Source of the DNA: G963666705 sp963666705
GTDB lineage: Bacteria > Pseudomonadota > Alphaproteobacteria > CADEGL01
Length of the DNA stretch: 64,000 nucleotides
Reading direction: 5' to 3'
NCBI GenBank assembly: GCA_963666705.2
Contig: CAXXKO010000016.1
Span: 124,001 to 188,000, forward strand
The stretch's first letter is position 1; the number at the start of each line of letters is the position of its first letter. Made by a program: the position numbers and the translations under genes. Of this stretch, positions 43,803 through 52,835 are shown in pieces. The notes under the pieces were generated by a model that was not told the DNA's origin, searched no databases, and saw only the letters and a program-made list of their open reading frames with translations.

Positions 43803-44877
43803 CGTCCCTATCCGGTTAAGGCAGGTCGTGCGCCCTGGGGTTGCAAGCCGTGGATCAACTGGCGGTATGTGATGGTTGGCCGGGCCATGGCGCGGCTCAG
43901 GACGAAGTCGCCGAGGTCGTCGATCCGCCGGCGGCGGTTGAAGCGATAGGCCCATTCCCGGCCATAGCGCGGCAAGTGCTTGGCGCTGACGCCATGGTAG
44001 GTGCCGTTGAGCCAGGTCTTGAGGTTGCTGAACAGGACGTGGATGATCGGCATCTGCGTCTCGGCGTTCTTGCCTTGGCCTTGGACGGTGGGCTGGTGCC
44101 GGTAGACGGCGCCGAGCCCGGCATAGCCCTTGAAATCGTCGGTCAGCAGGCGCGCGCCCGGCGTCACGGCGGCCCGCACGAAGCCGCCGAGCTGCTCGGC
44201 ATTGGCCCGGGGCAGGATGGCAAGCCGCGCCCGGCCGGCGACGAAGCCGCTGCCCTCGACCCCCTTGCCCGGCGCCACCGCCACCTTCTCCACCGCCAGC
44301 ACGAGCAGGCTCTTGTTGGCATTGGCCATCCCGCGGCCCCGGCTCTCGGGCTTGCCGCGCCCGCCGTAGTAGCTCTCATCGACCTCGACCATGCCGTCCA
44401 GCAACGCATCCGGCCGCTCCGCCAAGCCATGGCGCAGCTTGTGAGCCATCAGCCATGCGGTCTCATAGCGAAGCCCCAGCTCGCGCGCCAGGAACAGGGC
44501 CGAGACCCCGCGCTTGTCCCGCCCCATCAACCACGCCGCCAGGAACCATTTGGGCAACGGTGTGCGGGTGCGGTGGAAGATGGTTCCCGCCGTCACCGAC
44601 TCTTGACGACCGCAAGCCGCGCATTCGAAGACGCGCGCCCGCGCCTTGTGCCGATAGCCCCGCCGGTGCCCGCAGCGGGCGCACGCAAACCCAGACGGCC
44701 AGCGTCGATCCGCCAAGGCCAGGATGCACGATTCCTCGTCTCGGTAGCGCTCTTGGAACGTCAACAAGCCGCTCATGCCCTGTCTCCCGACCAATCCTCA
44801 GAGGCGGGAACAGTACACCCTTAGAGCGAACATATAAAGAACACTCGGTCGCTACCTGCATTAACCGGATAGGGACG
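43803..44877 (-). mobile_element. IS1595 family insertion sequence, 1075 bp
   Basis: Long terminal inverted repeats begin CGTCCCTATCCGGTTAA, and an 8-bp duplication ATGGTTTT flanks the element (43795-43802 and 44878-44885), as expected for IS1595. The transposase gene is intact. Confidence 0.93.
43808..44794 (-). CDS. IS1595 family transposase (ISXO2-like)
   Basis: The 328-residue protein has an N-terminal zinc ribbon (CARCGHRRGY ... CAACGRQ), then an ISXO2-type DDE domain: MVEVDESYYGGRGK, LLTDDFKGYAGL and NLKTWLNGTYHGVSAKHL. Intact frame. Confidence 0.9.
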   Translation of the reverse strand: MVGRQGMSGLLTFQERYRDEESCILALADRRWPSGFACARCGHRRGYRHKARARVFECAACGRQESVTAGTIFHRTRTPLPKWFLAAWLMGRDKRGVSALFLARELGLRYETAWLMAHKLRHGLAERPDALLDGMVEVDESYYGGRGKPESRGRGMANANKSLLVLAVEKVAVAPGKGVEGSGFVAGRARLAILPRANAEQLGGFVRAAVTPGARLLTDDFKGYAGLGAVYRHQPTVQGQGKNAETQMPIIHVLFSNLKTWLNGTYHGVSAKHLPRYGREWAYRFNRRRRIDDLGDFVLSRAMARPTITYRQLIHGLQPQGARPALTG

Positions 44878-45729
44878 ATGGTTTTTATCGTCGTTGCCCT
44901 GCTCGTCACGGCACGGCGCAACCTCAAAATGTTCGAAGAGACCGCCGACGAGATCCGCAACCAGGGAAGCGTCGCCAGCTTCGTTTCCCGGAACAGGGTG
45001 CCGGAGCTGGAAGGCGTCGCGGCATCCTTCGATGACCTCATCGGCTCTCTGAAGTCCTCGGCCACGGCCATGCGCCGCGCGGCGGAAGAAAACGCCCATG
45101 CCTTCAAGACACCGATCGCCACCATGGCCCAGGCGGCGGAGCCCCTCAAACGCGGCATTCCCGAGAGCGATAAACGCCTGCGGCGATCGCTGGATATCAT
45201 CGAACGTTGCATCGAACATCTGGATGCCCTGGTTTCGACCGCCCGCCGATTGGAGGAAGCCACCGCCGAGCTGGTGAATCCAATTCTTCGGCCACTGGAT
45301 CTATCCCTTTTCGTGACGCGGATCGGCGCCACTTTCTCCACGTTCCACACGGAAAAAGGCCTGCGGCTCGAAACCACCGCCAGCCCCGGCATGGTTATTC
45401 GCGGCAACGAAGACCTGATCGAGGTGATCCTCGAAAATCTGCTCGATAATGCGGCCGATTTTTCGCCGCCCGGCGGCATCGTCTCACTCGGCCTCGAACG
45501 CCACGGGAATCACGTCACGCTGACCGTCGAAGATTCCGGTCCCGACTGCGATCCCGAAGATTTGCCCCGACTCTTCGATCGTTACTTTTCCAGTCGCCCG
45601 GAGCACGAGGACGGGCTTGGCAGCGAGAATTTCGGCATCGGTCTGTGGCTCGCTCGCCGCAACGCGGAAGCCCTTGGCGGCGAAATCCACGCCGAAAATC
45701 GAGATGCGGGCGGCCTGAGGCTGGTCCTA

Positions 45730-45876
45730 ATACCGACCGGCGTTAAGAAAGACCGATCGTATGATCCCTCAAACGCCGTCCGCCCGCGTCCGCGGCCTTG
45801 GCTTACCTCGCATAAGCTCGGGCGCGCGGTCGCGCTTGCCAGACGGCGATGAGTCAAGCTCATCGCCGTCTGGTAT
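45730..45876. repeat. Family A repeat, copy A5 (inverted)
   Basis: A 147-bp element with ATACCGACCGGC at the left and a palindrome ending GCCGTCTGGTAT at the right. It contains the shared CATAAGCTCGGGCGCGCGGTC block. It supplies the kinase's present C-terminus and stop. Confidence 0.75.
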
Positions 45877-46017
45877 AACCCTGCCGTTGGGCAAAGCCTA
45901 GAGCGTTTCCACCTCGACTGGAATCGCTCCAGGCCGCAAGGCGGCCCGCCGGTCGCCCGGCGCTCCCGCGCAGGCGCGGACCATTTGGTCCGCTGCCGCG
46001 AGCGATAAAAAGGCTAG

Positions 46018-46249
46018 TGGTTCGCGTCTGACACTTGGAACCCTCTCCCCACTTCTTCCCTTGGGGGGAGAGGGAGGGACCCGCGAAGCGGGAGGGTGAG
46101 GGGTCAGGATAGTGTCCCGCGAAGCGGGAGGGTGAGGGCTTGGCCGCCAGTAGGCGGCGGAAAGACTCTTGATGACGCGCCGACGCGCGTCCCCTCACCC
46201 CGACCCTCTCCCCAAGGGAGAGGGGGACTCTTTCGTCGGGTTCGAACCA
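46018..46249. repeat. Family D repeat, copy D1
   Basis: Inverted ends TGGTTCG/CGAACCA, with CTAG at 46014-46017 and 46250-46253. The interior has CCCTCTCCCC/GGGGAGAGGG stems and two copies of CCCGCGAAGCGGGAGGGTGA. The extra block makes it 150 bp longer than D2. No gene is seen here. Confidence 0.75.
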
Positions 46250-46253
46250 CTAG

Positions 46254-47777
46254 GAGCCTGTCCGAGATTTGATGTTGTTGGCAAGCATTGGGGTGATGGC
46301 GAGTGGTCTTGTCGTGATTTTGGTGGTTTGGCTCATGGGTGGTTGCCTTCAGGGGCTTGGCGCGGCGAGAGGCATGATTGGTCGGCGTCTCATGGCGCTT
46401 GGGCGACGGCGAGCTTGGCCAGGTTGTGGGCGGTGCAGATCATCGCCCATTCGCATGTGACCTTCTCACGGCCGCGCAGCAGGAACTGACGGAAGCCCCG
46501 GGCCTGCTTGATCTGGCCGAACACCGGCTCGACGGTCTGCTTGCGCAGGCGGTAGCGGCTGCGGCGCCCGGCGCGCCTGAGGGTGGCCGCCATGGCCGCG
46601 ACCCGGCCGCCGGGCGGCGCGGCGCGCGGGCCCACGGCGGCGGCCTTGGCCGTGCTTTTGCCGCCCGGTCGCGATGTAGGGCTTGATGCCCCGCCTATCG
46701 GCGGCCTCCAGGTTCGCCTTCGAGCAGTAGCCGGCGTCCGCCGATATCTCCCTGGGACGCCGCCCGAGGTTGGCTTCGATGGCGTCGATCAGGGGTTCGA
46801 GCTGGCCCTGGTCGCTGGTCGAATCGGTCAGGGCGTGGGCGACGATGATCTGGCGTTTGGCATCGACCGCGGCCTGGGCATTATAGCCCTGGATGAAGCC
46901 GTCCTTGGTCTTGAGGATGCGGCTCTCGGGGTCGGTGAAGTTGCGCTGCGCCTTGTCCGCCGGCACATCCGCCGGCGGCTTGGGCTTGGGTCCCGGGCGC
47001 TTCGGCGCCCGCGTCTGGGCGGCGCGCGCGGCCGCGTCCCGCGCCTCGGCCTCCAGGGCGGCCTTGGCCTCGCGAATCTTGGCCAGACGCTTGGCCTTGT
47101 CGGCGACCCAGGCCGGCATCTCGTCGCCCCGCGCCGCGACCCCCAACGCCTCGTCCTCCGCCGCATCGGCCGCCGCCGCCCGATCGAGCCAGCTCTCGAC
47201 CACCGCCTCGAGCCCGGCCTCCGCCCTGACCATGCGGGCGTAAGACATCGCCTTGTGCTTGGAGGCGTTGGCCTTGATCTTGGTGCCGTCCAGCGCCACA
47301 TGGCCGAGCTTGACCAGCCCCGCCCGGCGGCACAGGGCCAGCACCTGCGCGAACAGCCCCGACAGCGCCGCGAGATGGCGCTTGCGGAAATCCGAGATGG
47401 TGCGGAAGTCGGGCCGCTGCATCCCCGTCACCGCCATGAAGTCGACGCGCTCCTCACACCCCCTGGCGATGCGGCGCGGACGAATAGACGCCGACGCTGT
47501 AGGCGTACAGCAACAGCGCCACCATCATCACCGGGTGGTAGGGCGGCTGGCCGCGCGCCTCGCCATAGGCCGCAAAGATCGCCGACAGGTCCAGGCTCTC
47601 GCGCACCGCATCCCGCACCAGGTGCGCCGCGTGTCCCGCCGGCACGAAGTCATGGACCGAAGCCGGCAACAGCCAGACCTGATCCACGTCCCAAGCTCGA
47701 AAGGTTTTGCTCATGCCGTTTAACGAATCACACTCCGATACCCACGTCGAGCCAAATCCGAATTCTCGGACAGGCTC
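46254..47777 (-). mobile_element. IS1182 family insertion sequence (degraded), about 1524 bp
   Basis: Inverted ends GAGCCTGTCCGAGA and its complement, flanked by CTAG on each side. The transposase is broken into three frames, so the element is probably immobile on its own. Confidence 0.8.
46390..47714 (-). pseudogene. IS1182 family transposase with two frameshifts
   Basis: The N-terminal piece (47454-47714, FRAWDVDQVWLLPASVHDF, PPYHPVMMVALLLYAY) shifts frame near 47455. It continues with MQRPDFRTISDFRKRHL and HVALDGTKIKANASKHKAMS and the DDE region to about 46640. Then it shifts again to VEPVFGQIKQARGFRQFLLR. The domain order (DUF772, DDE_Tnp_1_6) is that of IS1182. Confidence 0.82.
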
Positions 47778-47942
47778 CTAGAGTGGGTCCAATCAAAGCG
47801 GAACCGCTCTGGACGGCTTTCGCCACGGACGACGGATTCGCCACACCCGCCATGACCGACGATACCCTTCTCCCCTCGATTCCCCAGCCGACCCCCAGGC
47901 GGCGCGGCTCCCGCGCGATGGGTCGCCCCAGGCCTCCCGCCC

Positions 47943-48527
47943 TCAGCAGTTCCCGGTCATGACCGTGGTGCCGCCGGGATGGAGGTAGCCGGCGCATTGG
48001 CCGTCGCTCATGAGCCCGCCGAACAAGGTGCTCTGGTTGTAACCGGATGCGCCCGCGGCGGCCGCCGCCGCACCAAAGAGGTCGAAGGCGGGCGGCCCGC
48101 CTTCAAGGCCGCCGACGAGGTTGGGCCCCAGCCAATAGCGCCCCGGCTCGACCGCGCCGAACAGCGCCCGCAAGTACAGGACCTCGTCCGGGTGGATCTC
48201 GCGGCCGTTGATGAACACGCCCGTGATGTGGCCGGCGCCGCCGCCCGAGGCTTGCGGGCGGAGCGGCCCGTCCACCTGAAGGCCCGGCGGTATGCGGCCG
48301 CTGCTGGGGCCGCCGGTCACCCCCCAGAGCCCGGAAGATGGGTCGTACCAGTAGTCGCCCGCGGGTATGGGGCCGTAGGCCCGCGCGAGCGCGCCGGCCG
48401 CCTCGCCGCTCAAGGGCTGGCCGTTGATGACGATTTGGCCGCTCTCCGCGTCCTGGCCCGCGCGCGCCGGCGCACCGGCCAGGACGCAAGCGAGGGTAAC
48501 GCAGAGGACCGAAAACGCGCGGATCAT
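47943..48527 (-). CDS. Exported protein of unknown function
   Basis: The 194-residue protein starts at ATG 48527 (MIRAFSVLCVTLACVLAG), a signal peptide cleaved near ARAG. The mature part is Gly/Pro/Ala-rich with repeated features GPIPAGDYWYDPSSGLWG and GAVEPGRYWLGPNLVGG, two versions of a W/Y-containing unit. It ends MTGNC. No family was recognised. The GRYWLG-like repeats suggest a short beta-repeat secreted protein. Confidence 0.6.
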   Translation of the reverse strand: MIRAFSVLCVTLACVLAGAPARAGQDAESGQIVINGQPLSGEAAGALARAYGPIPAGDYWYDPSSGLWGVTGGPSSGRIPPGLQVDGPLRPQASGGGAGHITGVFINGREIHPDEVLYLRALFGAVEPGRYWLGPNLVGGLEGGPPAFDLFGAAAAAAGASGYNQSTLFGGLMSDGQCAGYLHPGGTTVMTGNC

Positions 48528-48555
48528 GGCTCGCCTCCCCGCGGACTCAGGATTG

Positions 48556-48702
48556 ATACCAGCGGCCGATGAGCTCGACTCATCGGCCGCTGGTAAGCGC
48601 GACCGCGCGCCCGAGCTTATGCGAGGTAAGCCAAGGGCGCGGATGCGCCCGCCCGGCGCTTGAGGGAACATACAACGGGTTATTCTTATGGGCCGTTGGT
48701 AT
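48556..48702. repeat. Family A repeat, copy A6
   Basis: A 147-bp element from ATACCAGCGGCC to GGCCGTTGGTAT with a 34-base palindrome at the left and the shared GCCAAGGGCGCGGATGCGCC block, without tandem expansion. It lies upstream of the exported protein gene. Nothing else is seen up to 48846. Confidence 0.82.
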
Positions 48703-48846
48703 GAAGTGCAACGCCACCGTGGAATGGGATTGCGATATCGCGGCCCCGCCGTCCCAGGGGCATCGTCACGCGAGCCATGGCGGCCCGAAATTCGGGTGAC
48801 TTCGCCCCCCGGTCATTGCCGCGCCCTCATGACCCGGCCGCGACCG

Positions 48847-49116
48847 TCAAAAGAGATTGATGAGAACGCCCACGGCTCCCAGCAACAGCACGCTGCCCCC
48901 GATTATCGTCGCCACCAATCCCCACGTATTTATTCTCAAAGTCGTGCTCCGCCATTGCCGGACCCCGTTCATATTCGGTTTCGCAAGCCACACCAGACGA
49001 ATCGCCAGCAGACCAAGCGCCCAGATGGTCGTCCAGATTGAAAATGGCTGGTGTTGACCCGCGTGGCAAGCGCCGCACTCGCGCGTCATATTCGGGGTAA
49101 CGCAGAGCCGGGTCAA
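48847..49116 (-). CDS. Small membrane protein with a CxxCH motif
   Basis: This 89-residue frame has CGACH near residue 14, a motif for covalent haem c, and two hydrophobic segments (IWALGLLAIRLVWLA and LVATIIGGSVLLLGAVGVL). There is no signal peptide before CGACH, so it may be the remnant of a longer cytochrome-like protein whose N-terminus is missing, or a chance motif. The local GC is lower than the surroundings. The 276 bases on its upstream side show no other gene. Confidence 0.4.
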   Translation of the reverse strand: MTRLCVTPNMTRECGACHAGQHQPFSIWTTIWALGLLAIRLVWLAKPNMNGVRQWRSTTLRINTWGLVATIIGGSVLLLGAVGVLINLF

Positions 49117-49392
49117 CGCATTGATTCACCAGGTGTTTTTGTAAATAGGTGGGTTCGGCCCGGGGCGTGACGGCCGGGCTGTGTGGCGGCCCGCCCGTGG
49201 TGCCGGGACAGTGGGCCACGCGCGGCGGAGGGGCGGCGCGCGGTCTCCGGCTTCGACCCCGGCATCCGGGGCAACGAGCGCGGACGGCCGCGCGGGCGCG
49301 GCCTCGATGTTGCCGCCCGGGTGCGGCGTGGGCGATACTCGCGCGCCGGCGCGGGCGCGAAGCATGCCGGCCCCATCGGAAGGAGAGACGCC

Positions 49393-50166
49393 ATGCGATC
49401 CATCACCCTCTCGTGCGTGGCGGCCCTCGCCGGCGCCCTCTTCGCCGCGCCGGCGGCGGCGGCCGATCCCGCCGACGTCGAGCGCCTGCGGGCGACCAAC
49501 GGTTGCCAGGGCTGCGACTTGGGCGGCGCCGACTTCGAGATGGTCTATCTGACCGGGGCCGTGGTCGGCGGCGCCAGCTTCCGCGGCGCGCGCATGGGCG
49601 ACGTTCGCCTCGACCACGCCGACGCGCGCGGCGCCGACCTTCGCGACGCCGGCTTGACTCACGCCATGCTCATGGGCTCCGACCTGCGGGGCGCGGACCT
49701 GAGCGGCGCGGACCTGCGGCGCGCCTCCCTGTTCCGCGCCGACCTGCGGGGCGCGGCGTTGCGCGGCGCGCGGCTCGGCGGGGCGGAGCTGTCCGTCGCC
49801 GACCTCGCCCACGCCGACCTCGGCGAGGCCGACCTGGCGGGCGCGGCGATGCGCTTCACCCGGCTCGACCGCGCCAGCCTCCTCGGCGCCTCGCTCGTCG
49901 GTGCCGATTTGACCGGCGCCAGCCTTGCGGGCGCGACCCTGACCGGCGCCGACCTCGCCGGCGCCATCCTGGATCGCGCCGATCTGCGCGGCGCCAACCT
50001 CTCACGCGCCAATTTGCGGGACGCGGTGCTCGCGGGCGCCAACCTGGTCGACGCGGTCCTGGTGGCGGCGAACCTCGCCGGGGCCAATCTCGATGGCGCG
50101 CTCCTGTGCCGCACCGAGATGCCGGACGGCATGGACGAGAATCGGGACTGCCGCCCCGGCGAGTAG
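49393..50166 (+). CDS. Exported pentapeptide-repeat protein
   Basis: The 257-residue protein starts at ATG 49393 behind AAGGAGAGA. A signal peptide (cut near AAAAD) is followed by a Cys pair (NGCQGCDLGGADF) and about 35 A(D/N)Lxx repeats spanning residues 45-235, for example GADLRGADLSGADLRRASLF. These form a right-handed quadrilateral beta helix. Its role is unknown; the signal peptide argues against a gyrase-protecting type. Confidence 0.88.
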   Translation: MRSITLSCVAALAGALFAAPAAAADPADVERLRATNGCQGCDLGGADFEMVYLTGAVVGGASFRGARMGDVRLDHADARGADLRDAGLTHAMLMGSDLRGADLSGADLRRASLFRADLRGAALRGARLGGAELSVADLAHADLGEADLAGAAMRFTRLDRASLLGASLVGADLTGASLAGATLTGADLAGAILDRADLRGANLSRANLRDAVLAGANLVDAVLVAANLAGANLDGALLCRTEMPDGMDENRDCRPGE

Positions 50167-50189
50167 GCGCGGGCCCGCCGGCCGGCGAA

Positions 50190-50345
50190 AGCCGACTTGA
50201 CGAACTAGGATCAAACTCCCATATACATGAGTGCCATCACGCCGAAGCGAAAAATGGCAAGTAATGTCAAGGTTCGAGACTGAACCTCGTAACCTATTGA
50301 AATAAAATATTATTGATAGCCTACACCCTAACAATCCTTAACCGT
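50190..50345 (+). repeat. Family E element, copy E1, upstream of cupin gene 1
   Basis: An AT-rich stretch in GC-rich DNA: AGGATCAAACTCCCATATAC, ATGTCAAGG, TTGAAATAAAATATTATTGA and CTTAACCGTTTTCGGC. It aligns over about 150 bases with E2 in the same position before the second cupin. It could be a promoter or leader RNA. No gene is seen between 50167 and 50471. Confidence 0.6.
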
Positions 50346-50471
50346 TTTCGGCTCTCTCGATCGGCTTTCCAGGGCCGGGCGGCGCGCGCAAATCCCAGGA
50401 CGACCCAATGGGCCGGCGGCGGATAGCATGGTGCCGCCGACAAGGCCCGCCCATCGCGAGAGGAGACCGCC

Positions 50472-50933
50472 ATGCCCGAGATCAAATGCCGGAGCAGGGT
50501 GGTGACCGGCGAGAGAATGCAGCTCATCTGGGCGGCGTTCGCGCCCGGCGGCGAGTACGCGATCCACACCCACCCGGAGGAGCAGTTCAGCTTCATGCTC
50601 GAAGGCCGCATGCGGCTCACGGTCGGTGACGAGGAGCGTGAGATCGGCCCCGGCGACATGCGGCACGCGCCCTCAGGCGTCCCCCATGGCAGGGTGCTGC
50701 TCGGCGACGAGCCGGTGGTCTTCATCGATGTCTACGCGCCGGCGAGCGAACGGATAACGAAGGAGATGGCGCGCCTGCGCGCCGCGCGATTGCGTCACCA
50801 TCTCCCGCGCCGAAACGCCGTCGGGCAAAATCCGGGCAATATTGATTTGCCGCATCATAAGACTTTGTTGCAGCATCCTAATTCTATACTGTCCCTATTC
50901 AGCTCGCGCAATCTCGGAGTGATGCCATGCTGA
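50472..50933 (+). CDS. Cupin-domain protein 1
   Basis: The 153-residue protein has a single cupin fold: GGEYAIHTHPEEQFSFMLEG (metal His/His/Glu), GPGDMRHAPSGVPHG (fourth ligand His). It lacks 16 N-terminal residues found in cupin 2, removed between short GAG repeats. Its C-terminus runs about 45 residues past the cupin 2 end into unrelated sequence, stopping over the start of the deiminase-like gene (ATGCTGA). Ligand unknown. Confidence 0.8.
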   Translation: MPEIKCRSRVVTGERMQLIWAAFAPGGEYAIHTHPEEQFSFMLEGRMRLTVGDEEREIGPGDMRHAPSGVPHGRVLLGDEPVVFIDVYAPASERITKEMARLRAARLRHHLPRRNAVGQNPGNIDLPHHKTLLQHPNSILSLFSSRNLGVMPC

Positions 50934-52054
50934 AGCGCCGCGATATCCTCGGCGTGGCCGCCGGCTTGGCGGCGGCCTCGCTGCTCGGGTCCGGCCAACG
51001 GGCGGGCGCCGGGGAGGGGGGTGATGGCGCCTCCGCGCGCGCGGCCGGGTTCGGGATTCCGCTCGAGGCCGGGCCGCACGCGCGCACCTTCATGCAATGG
51101 CCCATGCGGACATCCCTCTACGGCGGTCGACGCGCACTCGAGGTGGTGCGCACGAGCGTCGCGCTGATCGCCAACACGATCGCCGCGTTCGAGCCGGTCG
51201 CCCTTCTCGGCCCCGCGGGCGAAGGCGCGCGCATCGCCGATGCGACCACCGGGCGGGTCGAGCACCGGCCGCTGGCGACGGACGACCTGTGGTGCCGGGA
51301 CAGCGGGCCGACCTTCCTGCGCGCGGCCGATGGGCGCCTTGCGGTCTCCGACCTCAACTTCAACGGCTGGGGCAACCGCCAGGCGCACCGCGACGATCGC
51401 GCCATCGCCGCCGTCGTGGCCCGCTCGCTCGGGCTCCCCGTCTTCGACAACGGCCTCGTCGGCGAGGGCGGCGGGGTCGAGACCGACGGCGCGGGGACCG
51501 CGATGGCCCACGAGAGCAGCTGGGTCAACCCCAACCGCAACAGCATGCCGAAGGCGGCGGTCGAGCGGCTGATGCTCGACGCGCTCGGTGCCGAGAAGAT
51601 GATCTGGGCGCCCGGGATCGTCGGGGCGGACATCACCGACTACCACATCGACGCGCTCGCCCGCTTCGTTCGCCCGGGTCTGGTCGTGGTCCAGCTGCCC
51701 GACCGGGTCTATGCCGGCGATCCGTGGTCGGCGGCGGCGTTCGAGACCTACGAGGCCCTGCGGGCGGCGACGGACGCGCGGGGCGAGAGGCTCGAGGTTG
51801 CCATCATTCCCGATCCCGTGGATATCCGCTCGGGCGCGGACGGTTTCGTGGCCAGCTATGTGAACTATTACGTCTGCAACGGCGCGGTGATCTGCGCCGA
51901 GTTCGGCGACGACAGGGCCGACGCGGCGGCCGCGGCGACCCTCGCAGCGCTCTATCCGGGGCGCGAGGTCGTCATGCTGAACGTCGACCCCATCGCCGAG
52001 GCCGGCGGTGGCGTCCACTGCACGACCCAGCAACAGCCCGTCGCCGGGGACTGA
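50927..52054 (+). CDS. Tat-exported agmatine deiminase / peptidyl-arginine deiminase family protein
   Basis: The 375-residue protein has a Tat signal (KRRDILGVAAGLAAASLLG). The guanidine-deiminase core has WCRDSGPTFL, GEGGGVETDGAGT, DITDYHIDALARFV and the nucleophile Cys in GGGVHCTTQQQP. Family members hydrolyse agmatine to N-carbamoylputrescine. Periplasmic location is unusual for the agmatine enzyme and may mean another guanidine substrate. It overlaps cupin 1. Confidence 0.87.
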   Translation: MLKRRDILGVAAGLAAASLLGSGQRAGAGEGGDGASARAAGFGIPLEAGPHARTFMQWPMRTSLYGGRRALEVVRTSVALIANTIAAFEPVALLGPAGEGARIADATTGRVEHRPLATDDLWCRDSGPTFLRAADGRLAVSDLNFNGWGNRQAHRDDRAIAAVVARSLGLPVFDNGLVGEGGGVETDGAGTAMAHESSWVNPNRNSMPKAAVERLMLDALGAEKMIWAPGIVGADITDYHIDALARFVRPGLVVVQLPDRVYAGDPWSAAAFETYEALRAATDARGERLEVAIIPDPVDIRSGADGFVASYVNYYVCNGAVICAEFGDDRADAAAAATLAALYPGREVVMLNVDPIAEAGGGVHCTTQQQPVAGD

Positions 52055-52119
52055 GTGGGGAGTGGCGGGGAGCGGCGGGTCCGCCGGGCGGCGCCCACGC
52101 CGTCGTCGAGGCGCGCGAA

Positions 52120-52280
52120 TAGCCGCTTGACGTTGTAGGATCAAGTCCCTATATCCATGAGTGCCGACCCGCTGAAATAAAAAATGTTGAGAATTATCAA
52201 GGTTTGAAACTGAAATTCATAAGCCGTTGAAATAATTGCATTGTGCTCACGCGCACCCTGACAAACCCTAACCGTTTTCG
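52120..52280 (+). repeat. Family E element, copy E2, upstream of cupin gene 2
   Basis: It aligns with E1: AGGATCAAGTCCCTATATCC, ATCAAGGTTTGAAACTGAA, TTGAAATAATTGCATTGTG and CCTAACCGTTTTCGGCC. Together with the cupins this marks a duplication of about 600 bp. No gene is seen between 52055 and 52412. Confidence 0.6.
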
Positions 52281-52412
52281 GCCAACTCGAGGGCGATTTC
52301 AGGCCTGACAGCGGGAAAAGCGTTGAGCACGGATCCTGGGATGACCCATGGGCCCGGCGGGGGATAGCATGGGGCCGCCGACACGGCCCACTTATCCCGA
52401 GAGGAGAGCGCC

Positions 52413-52790
52413 ATGCCCGAGAGCCGAATTTTCAGCTGGTCCGACATCGATGCCGAGACCATTGCCGAGATCAAATGCCGCAGCAGGGTCGTGACCGGGG
52501 AGAGAATGCAGCTCATCTGGGCGGAGTTCGCGCCCGGTGGCGAATACGCGATTCACACCCACCCCCAGGAGCAGTTCAGCGTCATGCTCCAGGGCCGCAT
52601 GCGGCTCACCGTCGGCGACGAGGAGCGCGAGATCGGCCCCGGCGACATGTGGCACGCGCCCCCGGGCGTCCCCCACGGCGGCGTCATTCTGGGCGATGAG
52701 CCGGTGGTCTTCATCGACGTCTACGCGCCCGCGAGCGAACGGATATCGCAGGAGATGGCTCGCCGGCGCGCGGAGCGGCTAGGGACGTGA
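52413..52790 (+). CDS. Cupin-domain protein 2
   Basis: The 125-residue protein is the more complete paralogue of cupin 1: MPESRIFSWSDIDAETIA, then GGEYAIHTHPQEQFSVMLQG and GPGDMWHAPPGVPHGG with all metal ligands. AGGAGAG precedes the ATG. Single-domain cupins bind small ligands or act as isomerases; no specific role is evident. Confidence 0.85.
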   Translation: MPESRIFSWSDIDAETIAEIKCRSRVVTGERMQLIWAEFAPGGEYAIHTHPQEQFSVMLQGRMRLTVGDEEREIGPGDMWHAPPGVPHGGVILGDEPVVFIDVYAPASERISQEMARRRAERLGT

Positions 52791-52835
52791 GGACGGCGAC
52801 CGCGCGCGCGGCCAAATAAGGGCCCGGTGTGCTGG

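Larger units (their letters stand above)
43180..45852 (+). pseudogene. Sensor histidine kinase (ChvG-like) interrupted by IS1595
   Basis: The first segment (43180-43802) has a membrane helix (ILILVLTIVLVPLVIYQIL) and periplasmic sensor. The second (from 44878) has the rest of helix two, HAMP region, H-box ENAHAFKTPIATMAQ, N-box LLDNAADFSPP, and G-boxes VEDSGPDCDPEDLPRLFDRY and FGIGLWLARRNAEALGG. Removing the IS and one copy of ATGGTTTT restores IYLGMVFIVVALLVTARRN in frame. The last about 40 residues come from repeat A5, so the native C-terminus is also altered. Confidence 0.88.
45898..47811. repeat. Family C repeat, copy C4, split by nested insertions
   Basis: The left part 45898-46017 (CTAGAGCGTTTCCACC to AAGGCTAG) and right part 47778-47811 (CTAGAGTGGGTCC to CCGCTCT) form one C element. 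Between them, repeat D1 entered at CTAG, and an IS1182-type element entered the CTAG at the right end of D1. Confidence 0.85.

Noticed and set aside
50673..50876. Minus-strand frame inside cupin 1
   Set aside because: It is a shadow of the cupin coding strand.
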